NCBI GenBank assembly: GCA_034432595.1
Contig: DAOUBT010000004.1
Location: forward strand, 26,684-90,683
Origin: DAOTZR01 sp034432595
Lineage (GTDB): Bacteria; Chloroflexota; Anaerolineae; B4-G1; SLSP01
Direction: 5' to 3'
DNA length: 64,000 bases
In this document: positions 42,833-50,815 of the stretch, one piece after another
Layout of the letters: every line of letters begins with the position of its first letter
Numbering within the stretch: position 1 is the stretch's first letter
Translations under genes and position numbers: made by a program
Notes under the pieces: model-generated
Database searches by the model: none
Seen by the model: the letters and a program-made list of their open reading frames with translations, nothing else
What the model was told of the DNA's origin: nothing

Positions 42833-44441
42833 AGGCCTCTGCCTGTTCACGGTTCGTCACCTCGCCCGCGGCCTGCGCTTCACGCAGCGCCGCCAAAAGC
42901 TCGCCGAGACGCGGCCCGGCGGGAATGCCCATGGCCATGAGATCGTGGCCGTTGAGCAGAGGCGTGGGCGCAACAAGCGCCTCTGCCCGTTCAAAGTACG
43001 CCTCACACAAGGCGCGCGTCACATCGAGATGGGCCTGCCAGGAAGTCTTGTTGAGATGCGGCCCCCACACGCCCAGGGTATCGGCCAGTGAGAGCAGCAC
43101 CACGCCCATGCCCGCCTCGCCGGTCGTGCGGAAGAAGCGGTAGATGGTGCGCCGCGTCAGCGGCAGATGCCGCTCAAGCTCAATCAGGCGCATGTGATGA
43201 CGCACCAGGTCGGCGATGAAGGTCTGTGCGTCCAGCGGGAAACGCAGCGCGCTCAAGCGCAGGCGCGTCAGCTCCGCGCCCTGTTCATCGTGGCCGTAGA
43301 AGTGCGTGCGCCCGGCTGCGTCCACGCTGCGCGTGAGGGCTTTGCCCACGTCGTGGAAGAGGAGGCCCCAGATCACGCCATCGGCGCGCGTCATGTCGCT
43401 GCTCAAACGCTCCTGCAGGTAGGCGAGCAGCGCCGCCTGATAGGGGGCCAGGGTGCGTTCCAGCGCGCTCCAGGCGGCTTCCGGCACGTCGGCGGGCGGG
43501 GAAACGGGCCGGCCTTCGAGCCAGGCGAGCATCGCCTCCCAGGCCACGAGGACGGCGCGCGTGTGACGCCAGACGGTCGGCTGATAGTGCGGCGCGCTCT
43601 GTTGCACGCTATCCAGCGCCGCTATTTCCGGCAGGATGTAGGTCCAAAGGGTGGAGTCGCGCAGCAAATCCAACCCCGGCAGGACGGGACGGGCGCGTAA
43701 GGTACGGAGGAGCTCCTCCCGCACCCGTTCCGGCGCCGGATGGAGAATCTGCTCCGCGAGCGCGCGCATCTGCGCGGCGGTATCCTCATCCACCTTAAAA
43801 TGCAGCTCTGCGACGATGCGCACGGCACGCAACATACGCAGGGGGTCGTCCACAAAACTCTGCGGGGAAACGCGCCGCACAACACCTGCTTGCAGGTCGT
43901 CGCGGCCCCCGTACAGGTCCGTGAAGGTTCCATCCATCGCCAGGGCCATGGCATTGATGGTGAAGTCGCGCAGGGCGAGATCGTCGGCGAGGGTCGCGCC
44001 GCGCAACGTGGCGAAGTCAATGGTGAGGACAGACGAGGCGAAGGCGTGCGTCACGACGCGGGCAATGCCGCGCTCCACGTCCAGCGGGACATAGCTGCCG
44101 CCGATGCGTTCGGCCAGGCTGCGCGCCACCGCACAGCCGTCATCGGCCACGACAAAGTCCCAGTCGTGAAGGGGACGGTTCAGGAGTAGATCGCGCACAC
44201 AACCGCCCACCAGCCACGCGCGTCCGGCGTGAAGGTGCGGCCAGATGTGTTCCATCAGCCAATCCGGCAGCGGCAGGTGCGGTGCGCCCGGCGTGATCCA
44301 ATCCACGCGGATGCGCTCTTTGGGACGCAAGGCATGAGCCATGGCGCGCGCCGTCGCAGCGGTCTCCCCCACCCCGACGATGTCGCCACGGTCGTTACGG
44401 GCAAGCCAGCGCCCCGCATAGAGGTTCATGGTTGAATCCAT
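42810..44441 (-). CDS. cca: CCA tRNA nucleotidyltransferase with N-terminal extension and HD domain
   Basis: The ATG at 44441 (MDSTMNLYAGRW) is preferred over a longer frame from 44474. The 543-residue protein starts with a ~60-residue DUF5678-like module (LYAGRWLARNDRGDIVGVGE). The class II nucleotidyltransferase head carries VGGCVRDLLL and DWDFVV metal Asps, RDFTINAMA and FVDDPLRMLRAVR. An HD-type domain follows (LLFHDVGKALT). It should add or repair the CCA end of tRNAs. Its end overlaps the lipoprotein gene. efp lies 97 bp upstream. Confidence 0.88.
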   Translation of the reverse strand: MDSTMNLYAGRWLARNDRGDIVGVGETAATARAMAHALRPKERIRVDWITPGAPHLPLPDWLMEHIWPHLHAGRAWLVGGCVRDLLLNRPLHDWDFVVADDGCAVARSLAERIGGSYVPLDVERGIARVVTHAFASSVLTIDFATLRGATLADDLALRDFTINAMALAMDGTFTDLYGGRDDLQAGVVRRVSPQSFVDDPLRMLRAVRIVAELHFKVDEDTAAQMRALAEQILHPAPERVREELLRTLRARPVLPGLDLLRDSTLWTYILPEIAALDSVQQSAPHYQPTVWRHTRAVLVAWEAMLAWLEGRPVSPPADVPEAAWSALERTLAPYQAALLAYLQERLSSDMTRADGVIWGLLFHDVGKALTRSVDAAGRTHFYGHDEQGAELTRLRLSALRFPLDAQTFIADLVRHHMRLIELERHLPLTRRTIYRFFRTTGEAGMGVVLLSLADTLGVWGPHLNKTSWQAHLDVTRALCEAYFERAEALVAPTPLLNGHDLMAMGIPAGPRLGELLAALREAQAAGEVTNREQAEAYVRALVA

Positions 44442-44489
44442 CAATCCGTTTTCCTTTCCACCCTGCCGTGCCATGCGCCCTATAACAAC

Positions 44490-44516
44490 TGTGCGGCGCG
44501 TCCCCCGCGCCGCACA
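44490..44516 (-). terminator. Hairpin between efp and cca
   Basis: A perfect 11-bp stem (TGTGCGGCGCG / CGCGCCGCACA) with a 5-nt loop lies 22 bp after the efp stop. It may terminate or attenuate read-through into cca. Confidence 0.6.
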
Positions 44517-44538
44517 GCATAGCGTGAACTAAAGGCGC

Positions 44539-45096
44539 TTAGACGCGGGTGCTGTATTCTCCAGTGCGCGTATCCACGCGGATAACGTTGCCCACTTCCA
44601 CAAACAGCGGGACCTGCACGCGCAGGCCGGTCTCGCACGTGACCCATTTGTTGGCGCCGGTCGCGGTATCGCCCGCCACGGCCACCTCGGACTCGACGAC
44701 TTTCAGTTCTACGGCCGCCGGCAGTTCGATATCCAGCGGTTCGTTTTCCAGTTTGACCACGTACACTTCCAGCCCCTCTTTGAGGTAACCACCGCGGTCA
44801 CCGACGAGGTCCGCACTGACGGCGATTTGTTCGTAAGTCTCGGAATCCATAAAGTAGTAGGCTTCCCCATCCCCGTAGAGGAAGGTGGCCTGCCGCCGTT
44901 CGACCGGAGCTTCCTCGAAGCGTTCGCCGGAAAGGAAGTTGCGCGGGACAATGGCGCCGGTGCGCAGGTTGCGAATCTTGGTGCGGATGATGGCGTTACC
45001 ACGCCCCGGCTTATAGTGCTGATATTCCAGAACCTGATAGATTTCTCCATCCAGGATGAAAGTTGTGCCTTTACGCAGATCCGTTGCGTCTAACAT
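44539..45096 (-). CDS. efp: Elongation factor P with Arg at the modification site
   Basis: A 185-residue EF-P of normal length; the ATG follows AGAGGAGG. Domain I begins MLDATDLRKGTTFILDG and the loop that reaches the peptidyl-transferase centre reads HYKPGRGNA. The tip residue is Arg32 rather than Lys. Domains II and III end with the usual GEYSTRV. EF-P relieves ribosome stalling at polyproline, which fits the Pro-rich surface proteins nearby. In the EarP class, Arg32 is rhamnosylated; no EarP is encoded here. It has its own promoter. Confidence 0.95.
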   Translation of the reverse strand: MLDATDLRKGTTFILDGEIYQVLEYQHYKPGRGNAIIRTKIRNLRTGAIVPRNFLSGERFEEAPVERRQATFLYGDGEAYYFMDSETYEQIAVSADLVGDRGGYLKEGLEVYVVKLENEPLDIELPAAVELKVVESEVAVAGDTATGANKWVTCETGLRVQVPLFVEVGNVIRVDTRTGEYSTRV

Positions 45097-45448
45097 TCAT
45101 GCCTCCTCTTTTTAAATTCGCCGCATTCCACATTATATGCCGGGATGGGCTTTCGTCAAGGCAGAAACGTTGGTGTCCCGGCATCGGCCTGAGTTTCAAG
45201 AACGTGGTTCTCTTTTTGCACATTCTACGCTATACTGAAGGTAATCTTCAGTGTCTCGACGGGAAAGGTTAACCGCACAAGACAAACCGGCCTCTGCCGA
45301 TTCAAACGATAAGCTCAGGCTCGCCGATGGGATTTGCCGGCCACAAACCGGCGCATAGCGGATTGCCAACAAATGCCATCCGCTGCGTTAAAAGTAACTC
45401 TGACCAACTACGCTCAGGCTCACCGGATTCGTCTTGAAAGGAGAAAGG
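45097..45448. other. Divergent intergenic region, efp / membrane protein
   Basis: The left part holds the efp promoter. Plus-strand transcription of the membrane protein probably starts in the middle: a TATACT at 45231-45236 is present, but no -35 box is well placed for it. The rest shows no gene or clear structure. Confidence 0.45.
45132..45159 (-). promoter_or_regulatory. Promoter of efp
   Basis: On the minus strand, TTGACG (45159-45154) and a perfect TATAAT (45137-45132) are 16 bp apart, 36 bp before the efp start. Confidence 0.72.
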
Positions 45449-46126
45449 ATGAATAGCAGCGAATTCATCATCTTGTTTATCACCACAGGCATCACCGTGG
45501 TGATGGTGGGAGTCATCGTGTACCTTTTCTATCAGCAGAAGAAGCGCCGCGAAGCCATCCGGGCTTTTGCCGATAGCTCCGGCTATACCTATAGCGAAGA
45601 AGAAGACGCGCTTGCCGAAGCCCTGTCGGCGCGCGGATTCACGCTTTTCCAACACGGACACGGTAAGCACGTCAGCAACGTGGTGCGCGCCAGACTTGAA
45701 CGCAGCGACGTGCTGCTGTTCGATTACCGTTACACTATCGGCGCGGGCAAGAATTCCCACACCTACCATCAAACCGTCCTGGTGTTTACCCATCCGGAAA
45801 CGGCGCTGCCGCACTTCAGCCTCCGTCCCGAAAAGTTCTGGGACAAACTCGCCGATGCACTGGGCAGTAAGGATATCAACTTTCCCGAAGCGGAAGTTTT
45901 CTCCAAACTGTACCGCCTCAACGGAGAGGATGAAGAGGCTGTACGCGCGCTTTTTGATGGGGAAAAACTGGACTACTTCACACAAAACCCCAATCTCTAC
46001 ATCGAGGCGGCGGGTGATACGTTCCTGTATTACCGGTTGAGCCGTCTGGTCAAAGTGGAAGAACTACCCGCCTTTATCGAGGCCGGGCTTGAGGTCTGGC
46101 GCATGTTTAAACAAGACGTGTGGTAA
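45449..46126 (+). CDS. Single-pass membrane protein of unknown function
   Basis: The ATG at 45449 follows AAAGGAGAAAGG. The 225-residue protein has one N-terminal helix (IILFITTGITVVMVGVIVYLF) and then a basic stretch (QQKKRREAI). A cytoplasmic alpha/beta domain has VLLFDYRYTIGAGKNSHTYH, HFSLRPEKFWDKL and a C-terminal block YIEAAGDTFLYYRLSRLV. This arrangement recalls uncharacterised one-helix proteins that carry a soluble sheet domain. I cannot assign a function. It stands alone, followed by repeat copy B and a strong terminator. Confidence 0.7.
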   Translation: MNSSEFIILFITTGITVVMVGVIVYLFYQQKKRREAIRAFADSSGYTYSEEEDALAEALSARGFTLFQHGHGKHVSNVVRARLERSDVLLFDYRYTIGAGKNSHTYHQTVLVFTHPETALPHFSLRPEKFWDKLADALGSKDINFPEAEVFSKLYRLNGEDEEAVRALFDGEKLDYFTQNPNLYIEAAGDTFLYYRLSRLVKVEELPAFIEAGLEVWRMFKQDVW

Positions 46127-46305
46127 CGGCTCACCCTGTCTGGGTTACGATGCAATAGGCCCTTCAGGCGGGGGTGGGCTAAGGCAATACCTTCGCCCAC
46201 CCCAGGCATCCAAAAGGTGTTGAAAGCATCGGATACCCTATCCGGGCTGGCGGTTAGAATCGCGCCGGCACGATTTCAAGCGCTGTTCTGGTGCTGAAGG
46301 TAAGC
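46123..46305 (+). repeat. MITE-like repeat copy B
   Basis: The unit begins GTAACGGCTCAC, overlapping the preceding stop codon. It has a core hairpin in which GGGTGGG at the 5' side pairs with GCCCACCC at the 3' side around AAGGCAATACCTTC. It continues with GGATACCCTATCCGGGCTGG and GATTTCAAGCGCTGTT and ends CTGGTGCTGAAGGTAAGC. It is colinear with copy C on the other strand. Confidence 0.75.
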
Positions 46306-46338
46306 ACGACGGTGGTAACTCAAAAGAAAAACAGCGCG

Positions 46339-46373
46339 CCGCGCCTCAAGCCTGCTTGAGGCGCGGTTTTTTT
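46339..46373. terminator. Strong intrinsic terminator between convergent genes
   Basis: A perfect 12-bp stem (CCGCGCCTCAAG / CTTGAGGCGCGG) with a CCTG loop and a 7-T tract on the plus strand; an A-rich flank on the other side gives a T-run on the minus strand too. Confidence 0.9.
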
Positions 46374-46424
46374 ATCTTTCCCCCTTGACGGATGTCCCGT
46401 AAGAAGCAAACACCTTCAGCTACG

Positions 46425-47531
46425 TCACGGCTGTTGCGCCCGTGCGTATACGCGATCGAACTCCGCCTTGTAAAGGGCAGCGACTTCCGGGCTGTGGATG
46501 ATGACCAGATTCTCGTCGTTGTTTTTAGCCGCGCCGCCGGTAAAGTTGAACGAGCCGGTGATAACAATCGCTTCATCAATGATGATGACCTTGTGATGCA
46601 TCACATAAGGATTGCCGTCAGGCAGAATGTCAATACCGGCCTTTTGCAGGACCTCAAACTCGGAGCCGGAACCGGTGGCGTTACGCGCCTCCATCAGGCC
46701 GCGCACGGTTACGCCTTTACGGTGGCGTTTCACCATGGCTTGCGCGATGTCATCATCCGTAAAGGAGAAGGCCATAAAATACACGCTCTTTTGGGCGCCG
46801 CTCACCAGCTCCACGATGCGCGGGATAATGGCTTTATCCTCCGAGGCGAAGTAATTTTCTACTTTGATTCCACCTACCGTTACCTCTGGATATTTGACAT
46901 TTTCGGGCGAGGTCGGACCGAATTTGCCATCCACGAACATTTCTTCAAATTCGGCGGTATAGTTAGCGGCCAATTGCGGGGAATCGAACACTACCGCATT
47001 GTTGTTGTTGCGGAACGTGCAGTTATTGGTATAGTTCCACGATCCCATCCACACTTGCTTACCGTCAATCACGGTAAATTTATTGTGCATGAACGGTTCA
47101 CGCTCATCAAACACCACGGGCACACCAGCCTTTTGCAACTCGACCGGGCCATACTCCTCGGCGTAATCCGAATCCGTCACCACGCGCACGCGCACCCCCC
47201 GCTGATGGGCGCGGATAAGCGCCTTCGTCACGGATTCGAGATCGAGTTCAAACGCAGCCATATCCACCGACTTCTGCGCTCCGTCAATCGCCTCAACCAG
47301 GAAGCGGTCAATGGCCGGCGGGCGGTCTTCGGGATTATCGGGATAGCGCGGCTCGGTAAAGTAAACCCGCAACGCATTCCCTACCCCCGTCCCTGCGGGG
47401 GCCGTGACGGGGGGCGCCTCCGTCGGCTCCTCCCCACCGCCCAGGAACTGCTGCGCCAGGAAACCCAGCACCAGCACCACCAGCACAATAATCACATCCC
47501 GTGTGGAATACCGATAACGTTTTTGGCTCAT
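46425..47531 (-). CDS. Membrane-anchored phospholipase D-like protein
   Basis: A 368-residue protein with an N-terminal helix (DVIIVLVVLVLGFLAQQFL) and two PLD half-domains. Each HxK...D motif is intact: MHNKFTVID (His149, Lys151) and MHHKVIIID (His312, Lys314). Each is followed by the usual GSWNYT/GSFNFT. Such proteins are phosphodiesterases acting on phospholipids, nucleic acids or cell-wall polymers; with an outside-facing domain, lipid or envelope work or extracellular nuclease action is likely. The dual-specificity phosphatase gene ends 4 bases upstream, so they form an operon. Confidence 0.9.
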   Translation of the reverse strand: MSQKRYRYSTRDVIIVLVVLVLGFLAQQFLGGGEEPTEAPPVTAPAGTGVGNALRVYFTEPRYPDNPEDRPPAIDRFLVEAIDGAQKSVDMAAFELDLESVTKALIRAHQRGVRVRVVTDSDYAEEYGPVELQKAGVPVVFDEREPFMHNKFTVIDGKQVWMGSWNYTNNCTFRNNNNAVVFDSPQLAANYTAEFEEMFVDGKFGPTSPENVKYPEVTVGGIKVENYFASEDKAIIPRIVELVSGAQKSVYFMAFSFTDDDIAQAMVKRHRKGVTVRGLMEARNATGSGSEFEVLQKAGIDILPDGNPYVMHHKVIIIDEAIVITGSFNFTGGAAKNNDENLVIIHSPEVAALYKAEFDRVYARAQQP

Positions 47532-47534
47532 AGG

Positions 47535-48410
47535 TCACTCCTCATATGATGGGGGAATCAACAAAGAGGGCAGTACCGCCTGCGGATCGGCAGCCTCGGC
47601 TGCGGTGCGCGCGATACGGCGCAGATGGCGACGCAGGGTCGCCCAACGTTTTTCCGCCCAGGCTTGCGGATCGGCCTGCGCGGGGAGAAGCGCGTCCCAA
47701 CGCGCGATTTCCGCCTCAGCCCAACGCAAGAGCTGCATAGCGGCCACATCCGTCAGGTCAGCCGTCAGGCCCTCGTCCTCGCTCAGACGCATCTGTAGCT
47801 CGCGCAAGATTGGATGCATGGCTCTCACCTCCTGTGCCAGCGCCTGTAAAGCCGCCATCTGCGGCGGCGTGATGCGGATGAATGGGCGCACACGCCGGAT
47901 TGTCGCCAGAGCCTCATCCAGCGTCATGCCCTGCTCCACCATGAGATAAGCCGCGGCCATCGTCGGTGCGCGCCCCACCCCACTCGCACAATGGATGTAC
48001 ACCCCGCGTCCCTGCTGCCGCTGCGCCGCGATAAAGGCGGCCCCACGGCGAAAATCCTCCGGCGTGGGGGGCGCGTCATCCGTTACGGGAAGATGCAAAT
48101 AAGCGTCCAACGCCACACCCCGCGCCGCATCGTCGGCCTCGCGGCGCAGGTTGACGACGGCCGCAAGTCCCAGGGCGCGCATCCGTTTGAGACCGCGCTT
48201 GAAATGCTGCCCGCCGACGTACAGCCCCGGCTGCACTTCGGCGATACGCTGCGGCGAAAAGCCGTAGAGCTGCCGCCCGATCTTATCCCCAAGCCACAGG
48301 GCCGTCGTGCGCAGGCCCTGCGTGCGCAGGCGCGTCACGATGATGTACGCCAGTTTGATGGGCGGAACACGATTCAGGCGCGTTTGTATCGCAAAAGTCT
48401 GTTCGTCCAA
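47535..48410 (-). CDS. Dual-specificity/protein tyrosine phosphatase-like protein
   Basis: A 291-residue protein. The only start with a good site is a TTG at 48410 after GGGAGGTAGGG. The catalytic loop HCASGVGR (Cys141, Arg147) gives the HCX5R signature, and VTDDAPPTPEDF supplies the general-acid region. Residues ~200-291 form a helical tail with no known motif. DSP-like enzymes in bacteria act on phospho-proteins, phosphoinositides or other phosphate esters. It is translated just before the phospholipase D-like gene, so the pair could act in sequence on a lipid headgroup. Confidence 0.85.
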   Translation of the reverse strand: MDEQTFAIQTRLNRVPPIKLAYIIVTRLRTQGLRTTALWLGDKIGRQLYGFSPQRIAEVQPGLYVGGQHFKRGLKRMRALGLAAVVNLRREADDAARGVALDAYLHLPVTDDAPPTPEDFRRGAAFIAAQRQQGRGVYIHCASGVGRAPTMAAAYLMVEQGMTLDEALATIRRVRPFIRITPPQMAALQALAQEVRAMHPILRELQMRLSEDEGLTADLTDVAAMQLLRWAEAEIARWDALLPAQADPQAWAEKRWATLRRHLRRIARTAAEAADPQAVLPSLLIPPSYEE

Positions 48411-48430
48411 CCCTACCTCCCATGATAAGC

Positions 48431-48672
48431 CAACTTAAGGTGGAACGGCTTATCGGCAGCACCACAACAGAGATTGAAATCGCCGCCAAGGCCTTTTCCT
48501 CAGGTCGCGATCGTGCCATGCGTAGATACCTGCAGGGTACCAGCCCGGATAGGGTATCCGAAGATTTCAACCCTCATGGGGTAGGCAAAGGCAATACCTT
48601 CGCCCTCCCCACCCCGCCTGAATGTTCTATTGCACTGTAACCCAGGCAAACTGAGCCGTTACCTTAAGTTGA
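48431..48672 (-). mobile_element. MITE-like repeat copy C with terminal inverted repeats
   Basis: This is the most complete copy, 242 bp. The ends CAACTTAAGGTGGAACGGCT and (inverted) CAACTTAAGGTAACGGCT form ~18-bp terminal inverted repeats with a 2-nt insertion. The inside matches copy B (orientation reversed): the GGATACCCTATCCGGGCTGG block, the core hairpin with CAATACCTTCGCC, and GATTTCAATC near one end. No coding capacity and no target duplication are evident. It occupies most of the 357-bp gap 48411-48767. The remaining ~95 bp before the HerA stop show nothing notable. Confidence 0.75.
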
Positions 48673-48767
48673 TAAAGTCACTCAACTCCAGAGAACGCAA
48701 AATCTGCAGGGCAGAAACTTGAGCGATCACCTCCTCCGCTCGTCTCACGCCCCCACCCTATCCCACG

Positions 48768-50411
48768 TCAATCTTCCCCGTACAGCAAAGCGGCCGCATC
48801 CTGCGCAGCGCGTTGCGCGCTCTCCAGCATTCCGTAAAGCGAAGCATAATCGCGGGTGCGAATCACCACGGGCATCGGCACAGCGTGTCCCAGAATCAAC
48901 GCCTGCTGCTTTGTATCCAGGCTGGCCAGCACCTCACGCAAAGCCGCGGCCCCGGCCACGCCGGTGAAGACGGCGCGGATGTCGTTCTCCTCATCCAGCA
49001 GGGCGGTGATGCGCGTCCCAATCTGACTCATCACCTCCGGATCAATGCCGCTGGGACGCTGATCCACGATGAGCAGGGTCACGTTGTACTTGCGCATCTC
49101 GCGCGCAATGGTGCCGAAAATCGTGTAGCGGGCGATGGCCGGGTCAAGGAACTTGTGCGCCTCCTCGATGGTGATGACCAATGGCTTGGGTTCCTGCCCG
49201 CGGTCGCCCAGGGCCGCCTCCTTGCGCTCCACGTAATTCCGATGGATGCGGCGCGTGATGTAATTGGCCACCAGGATGTAGGCTTCCAGCGCGTTGCCGT
49301 AGCGTCCAAATTCCAGCACCACGTTTTTGCCGCTGTTCAGGTAGTCCAGAATGCGCGCCACCGGATCGGTGCGGTTTTGTTCTACCAGGAAGTCAAAACG
49401 CCGCAGCAGAGAGAGCTTACGCTGCATGGCGCCCAACGTACCTTCGTGAATCTTATCCTCACTCACCAGCGTCTGAAGGGTCTCATCCGCGTTATCCTCG
49501 TCGAGCAGACGCAGCAACCACTCGCGCCCCAGCTTCCGCTGCAACATGTAGAGCGCGTTGGTCTGCACATCCGTGAAGCCCAGCAGGGGCGCGAGCATCT
49601 CCACATCTTCCGGCTCGATCTGATCGAAACCGATGCGCACCTCGAAATCCACCTTGCTGTTGCGCCGCCGCGACGATTGCGGATCAAGCGTGAACACGCT
49701 GACACGCCCATCATGGAAGAGCTGCCGCAGGCCCTTGACCTCCTGCCGCGTCGTCTCCTCCTGACTCTTCCAGCCGTACTCGTTATGCATGTCGAAAACC
49801 AGATTCACCGCCACCTGCTGCTGAATGATGCCGGCGAGCACCATGCGCGTGAGGAAGGTCTTGCCCGTACCGCTCTTGCCGAAAATGCCGCTTGAGCGCT
49901 CGACCAGGCGGCGCAAATCCAGGCTAACGCGCGTATCGGGCATTTCCAGGGGCGTGCCGATAAAGAAATGGCCAGGTTCTCTTTCATCGCCGAAGATTTG
50001 GGCCACTTCTTCCGGGGTAGCATCGAAAACCTGCGTGAAGTGCGCGGGCACGGTGCGGGCGGGACGGGCCACGCCGCCTTCCAGGACCAGCAGCGGTGTC
50101 ACATGCAAGCGCGCATAAGTGAGCGTCCCATTGTAAGCGCGCGCCGCAAAACTATCCGGAGTTGCGGGAGGCATGTGCAGCACATCGGGATTGCGCGCCT
50201 CCAGCGCAATATCGGTAATCATCCCGAAGAAACGCAAGTCTGTCTGCCCGCGGATGACAACGTAGCGCCCCACCGCCAGCCCCTCGACCAGACGATCCGG
50301 GGAAAGGCGCACCTCCAGCCCCTTGCTGAGGCTTCCTGCTACCACCACGCCTAACGGAGTTGTCTCATAGTGTGTCCGTGGAAACCAGGCGTCCAGTTCC
50401 GATTCAGCCAT
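48768..50411 (-). CDS. herA: HerA-like FtsK-superfamily ATPase
   Basis: The ATG at 50411 (MAESELDAWF) follows AAGAGGAG; a longer frame from 50453 is rejected. The 547-residue protein has an N-terminal HAS-barrel-like region (LGVVVAGSLSKGLEVRLSPD), a P-loop GIFGKSGTGKT (Lys184), a Walker B LVITIEEAHKF, and a later VDQRPSGIDPEVMSQIGTR with the sensor Gln/Arg. HerA hexamers pump DNA and normally pair with the NurA nuclease in end resection or defence. No NurA is present in the window. It lies 20 bp after a small membrane protein gene and in the same run as a histidine kinase. Confidence 0.9.
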   Translation of the reverse strand: MAESELDAWFPRTHYETTPLGVVVAGSLSKGLEVRLSPDRLVEGLAVGRYVVIRGQTDLRFFGMITDIALEARNPDVLHMPPATPDSFAARAYNGTLTYARLHVTPLLVLEGGVARPARTVPAHFTQVFDATPEEVAQIFGDEREPGHFFIGTPLEMPDTRVSLDLRRLVERSSGIFGKSGTGKTFLTRMVLAGIIQQQVAVNLVFDMHNEYGWKSQEETTRQEVKGLRQLFHDGRVSVFTLDPQSSRRRNSKVDFEVRIGFDQIEPEDVEMLAPLLGFTDVQTNALYMLQRKLGREWLLRLLDEDNADETLQTLVSEDKIHEGTLGAMQRKLSLLRRFDFLVEQNRTDPVARILDYLNSGKNVVLEFGRYGNALEAYILVANYITRRIHRNYVERKEAALGDRGQEPKPLVITIEEAHKFLDPAIARYTIFGTIAREMRKYNVTLLIVDQRPSGIDPEVMSQIGTRITALLDEENDIRAVFTGVAGAAALREVLASLDTKQQALILGHAVPMPVVIRTRDYASLYGMLESAQRAAQDAAALLYGED

Positions 50412-50431
50412 AAGCTCCTCTTCATGATTCA

Positions 50432-50815
50432 CTACAACAAGCGTGCCAGCCAATCCAGCACAAAGGCGAGCAAAAGCAACGCGGCAATCCCCACTAATGC
50501 GACCAGCAAAAACGTCCAGCCCTGCCGCAGCGCGGAATGCGTCTCGAAGCGCAACTCGGAGCGGAAACGCGCGCTGCGCATATCGCGCAAAAAATAAGTC
50601 AGCTCGCGCAACTTGGGGCTATCCCGATAGCCTGCGTCCCAATCCTCCAGCGCTGCCACGGTCATAGGCAGCGCTTCCAGGGCTTCCACGATAAGATGCG
50701 CCACGTCGCGATTGGATGTCCAGGCCAGGACCACCTCCTCCCCACCGTGACGTTCGCAGACCAGCCATTGCTCGTCCTCGGTCTCCCGCACAAGGTAACG
50801 TCCCCGGTACTTCAT
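50432..50815 (-). CDS. Tail-anchored small membrane protein
   Basis: A 127-residue protein beginning MKYRGRYLVRETEDEQWLVC, with a soluble beta/alpha domain (VLAWTSNRDVAHLIVEALEA, RELTYFLRDMRSARF) and a C-terminal helix (TFLLVALVGIAALLLLAFVL) close to its end. This is a tail-anchored topology with the domain in the cytoplasm. The start codon overlaps the kinase stop by 4 bases (ATGA), and its own stop is 20 bases before herA. I do not recognise the family. Position suggests it links kinase and HerA at the membrane. Confidence 0.7.
   Translation of the reverse strand: MKYRGRYLVRETEDEQWLVCERHGGEEVVLAWTSNRDVAHLIVEALEALPMTVAALEDWDAGYRDSPKLRELTYFLRDMRSARFRSELRFETHSALRQGWTFLLVALVGIAALLLLAFVLDWLARLL

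Noticed and set aside
45231..45236. TATACT as a promoter for the 45449 gene
   Set aside because: No -35 box at 15-19 bp; TTGCAC is only 9 bp upstream.
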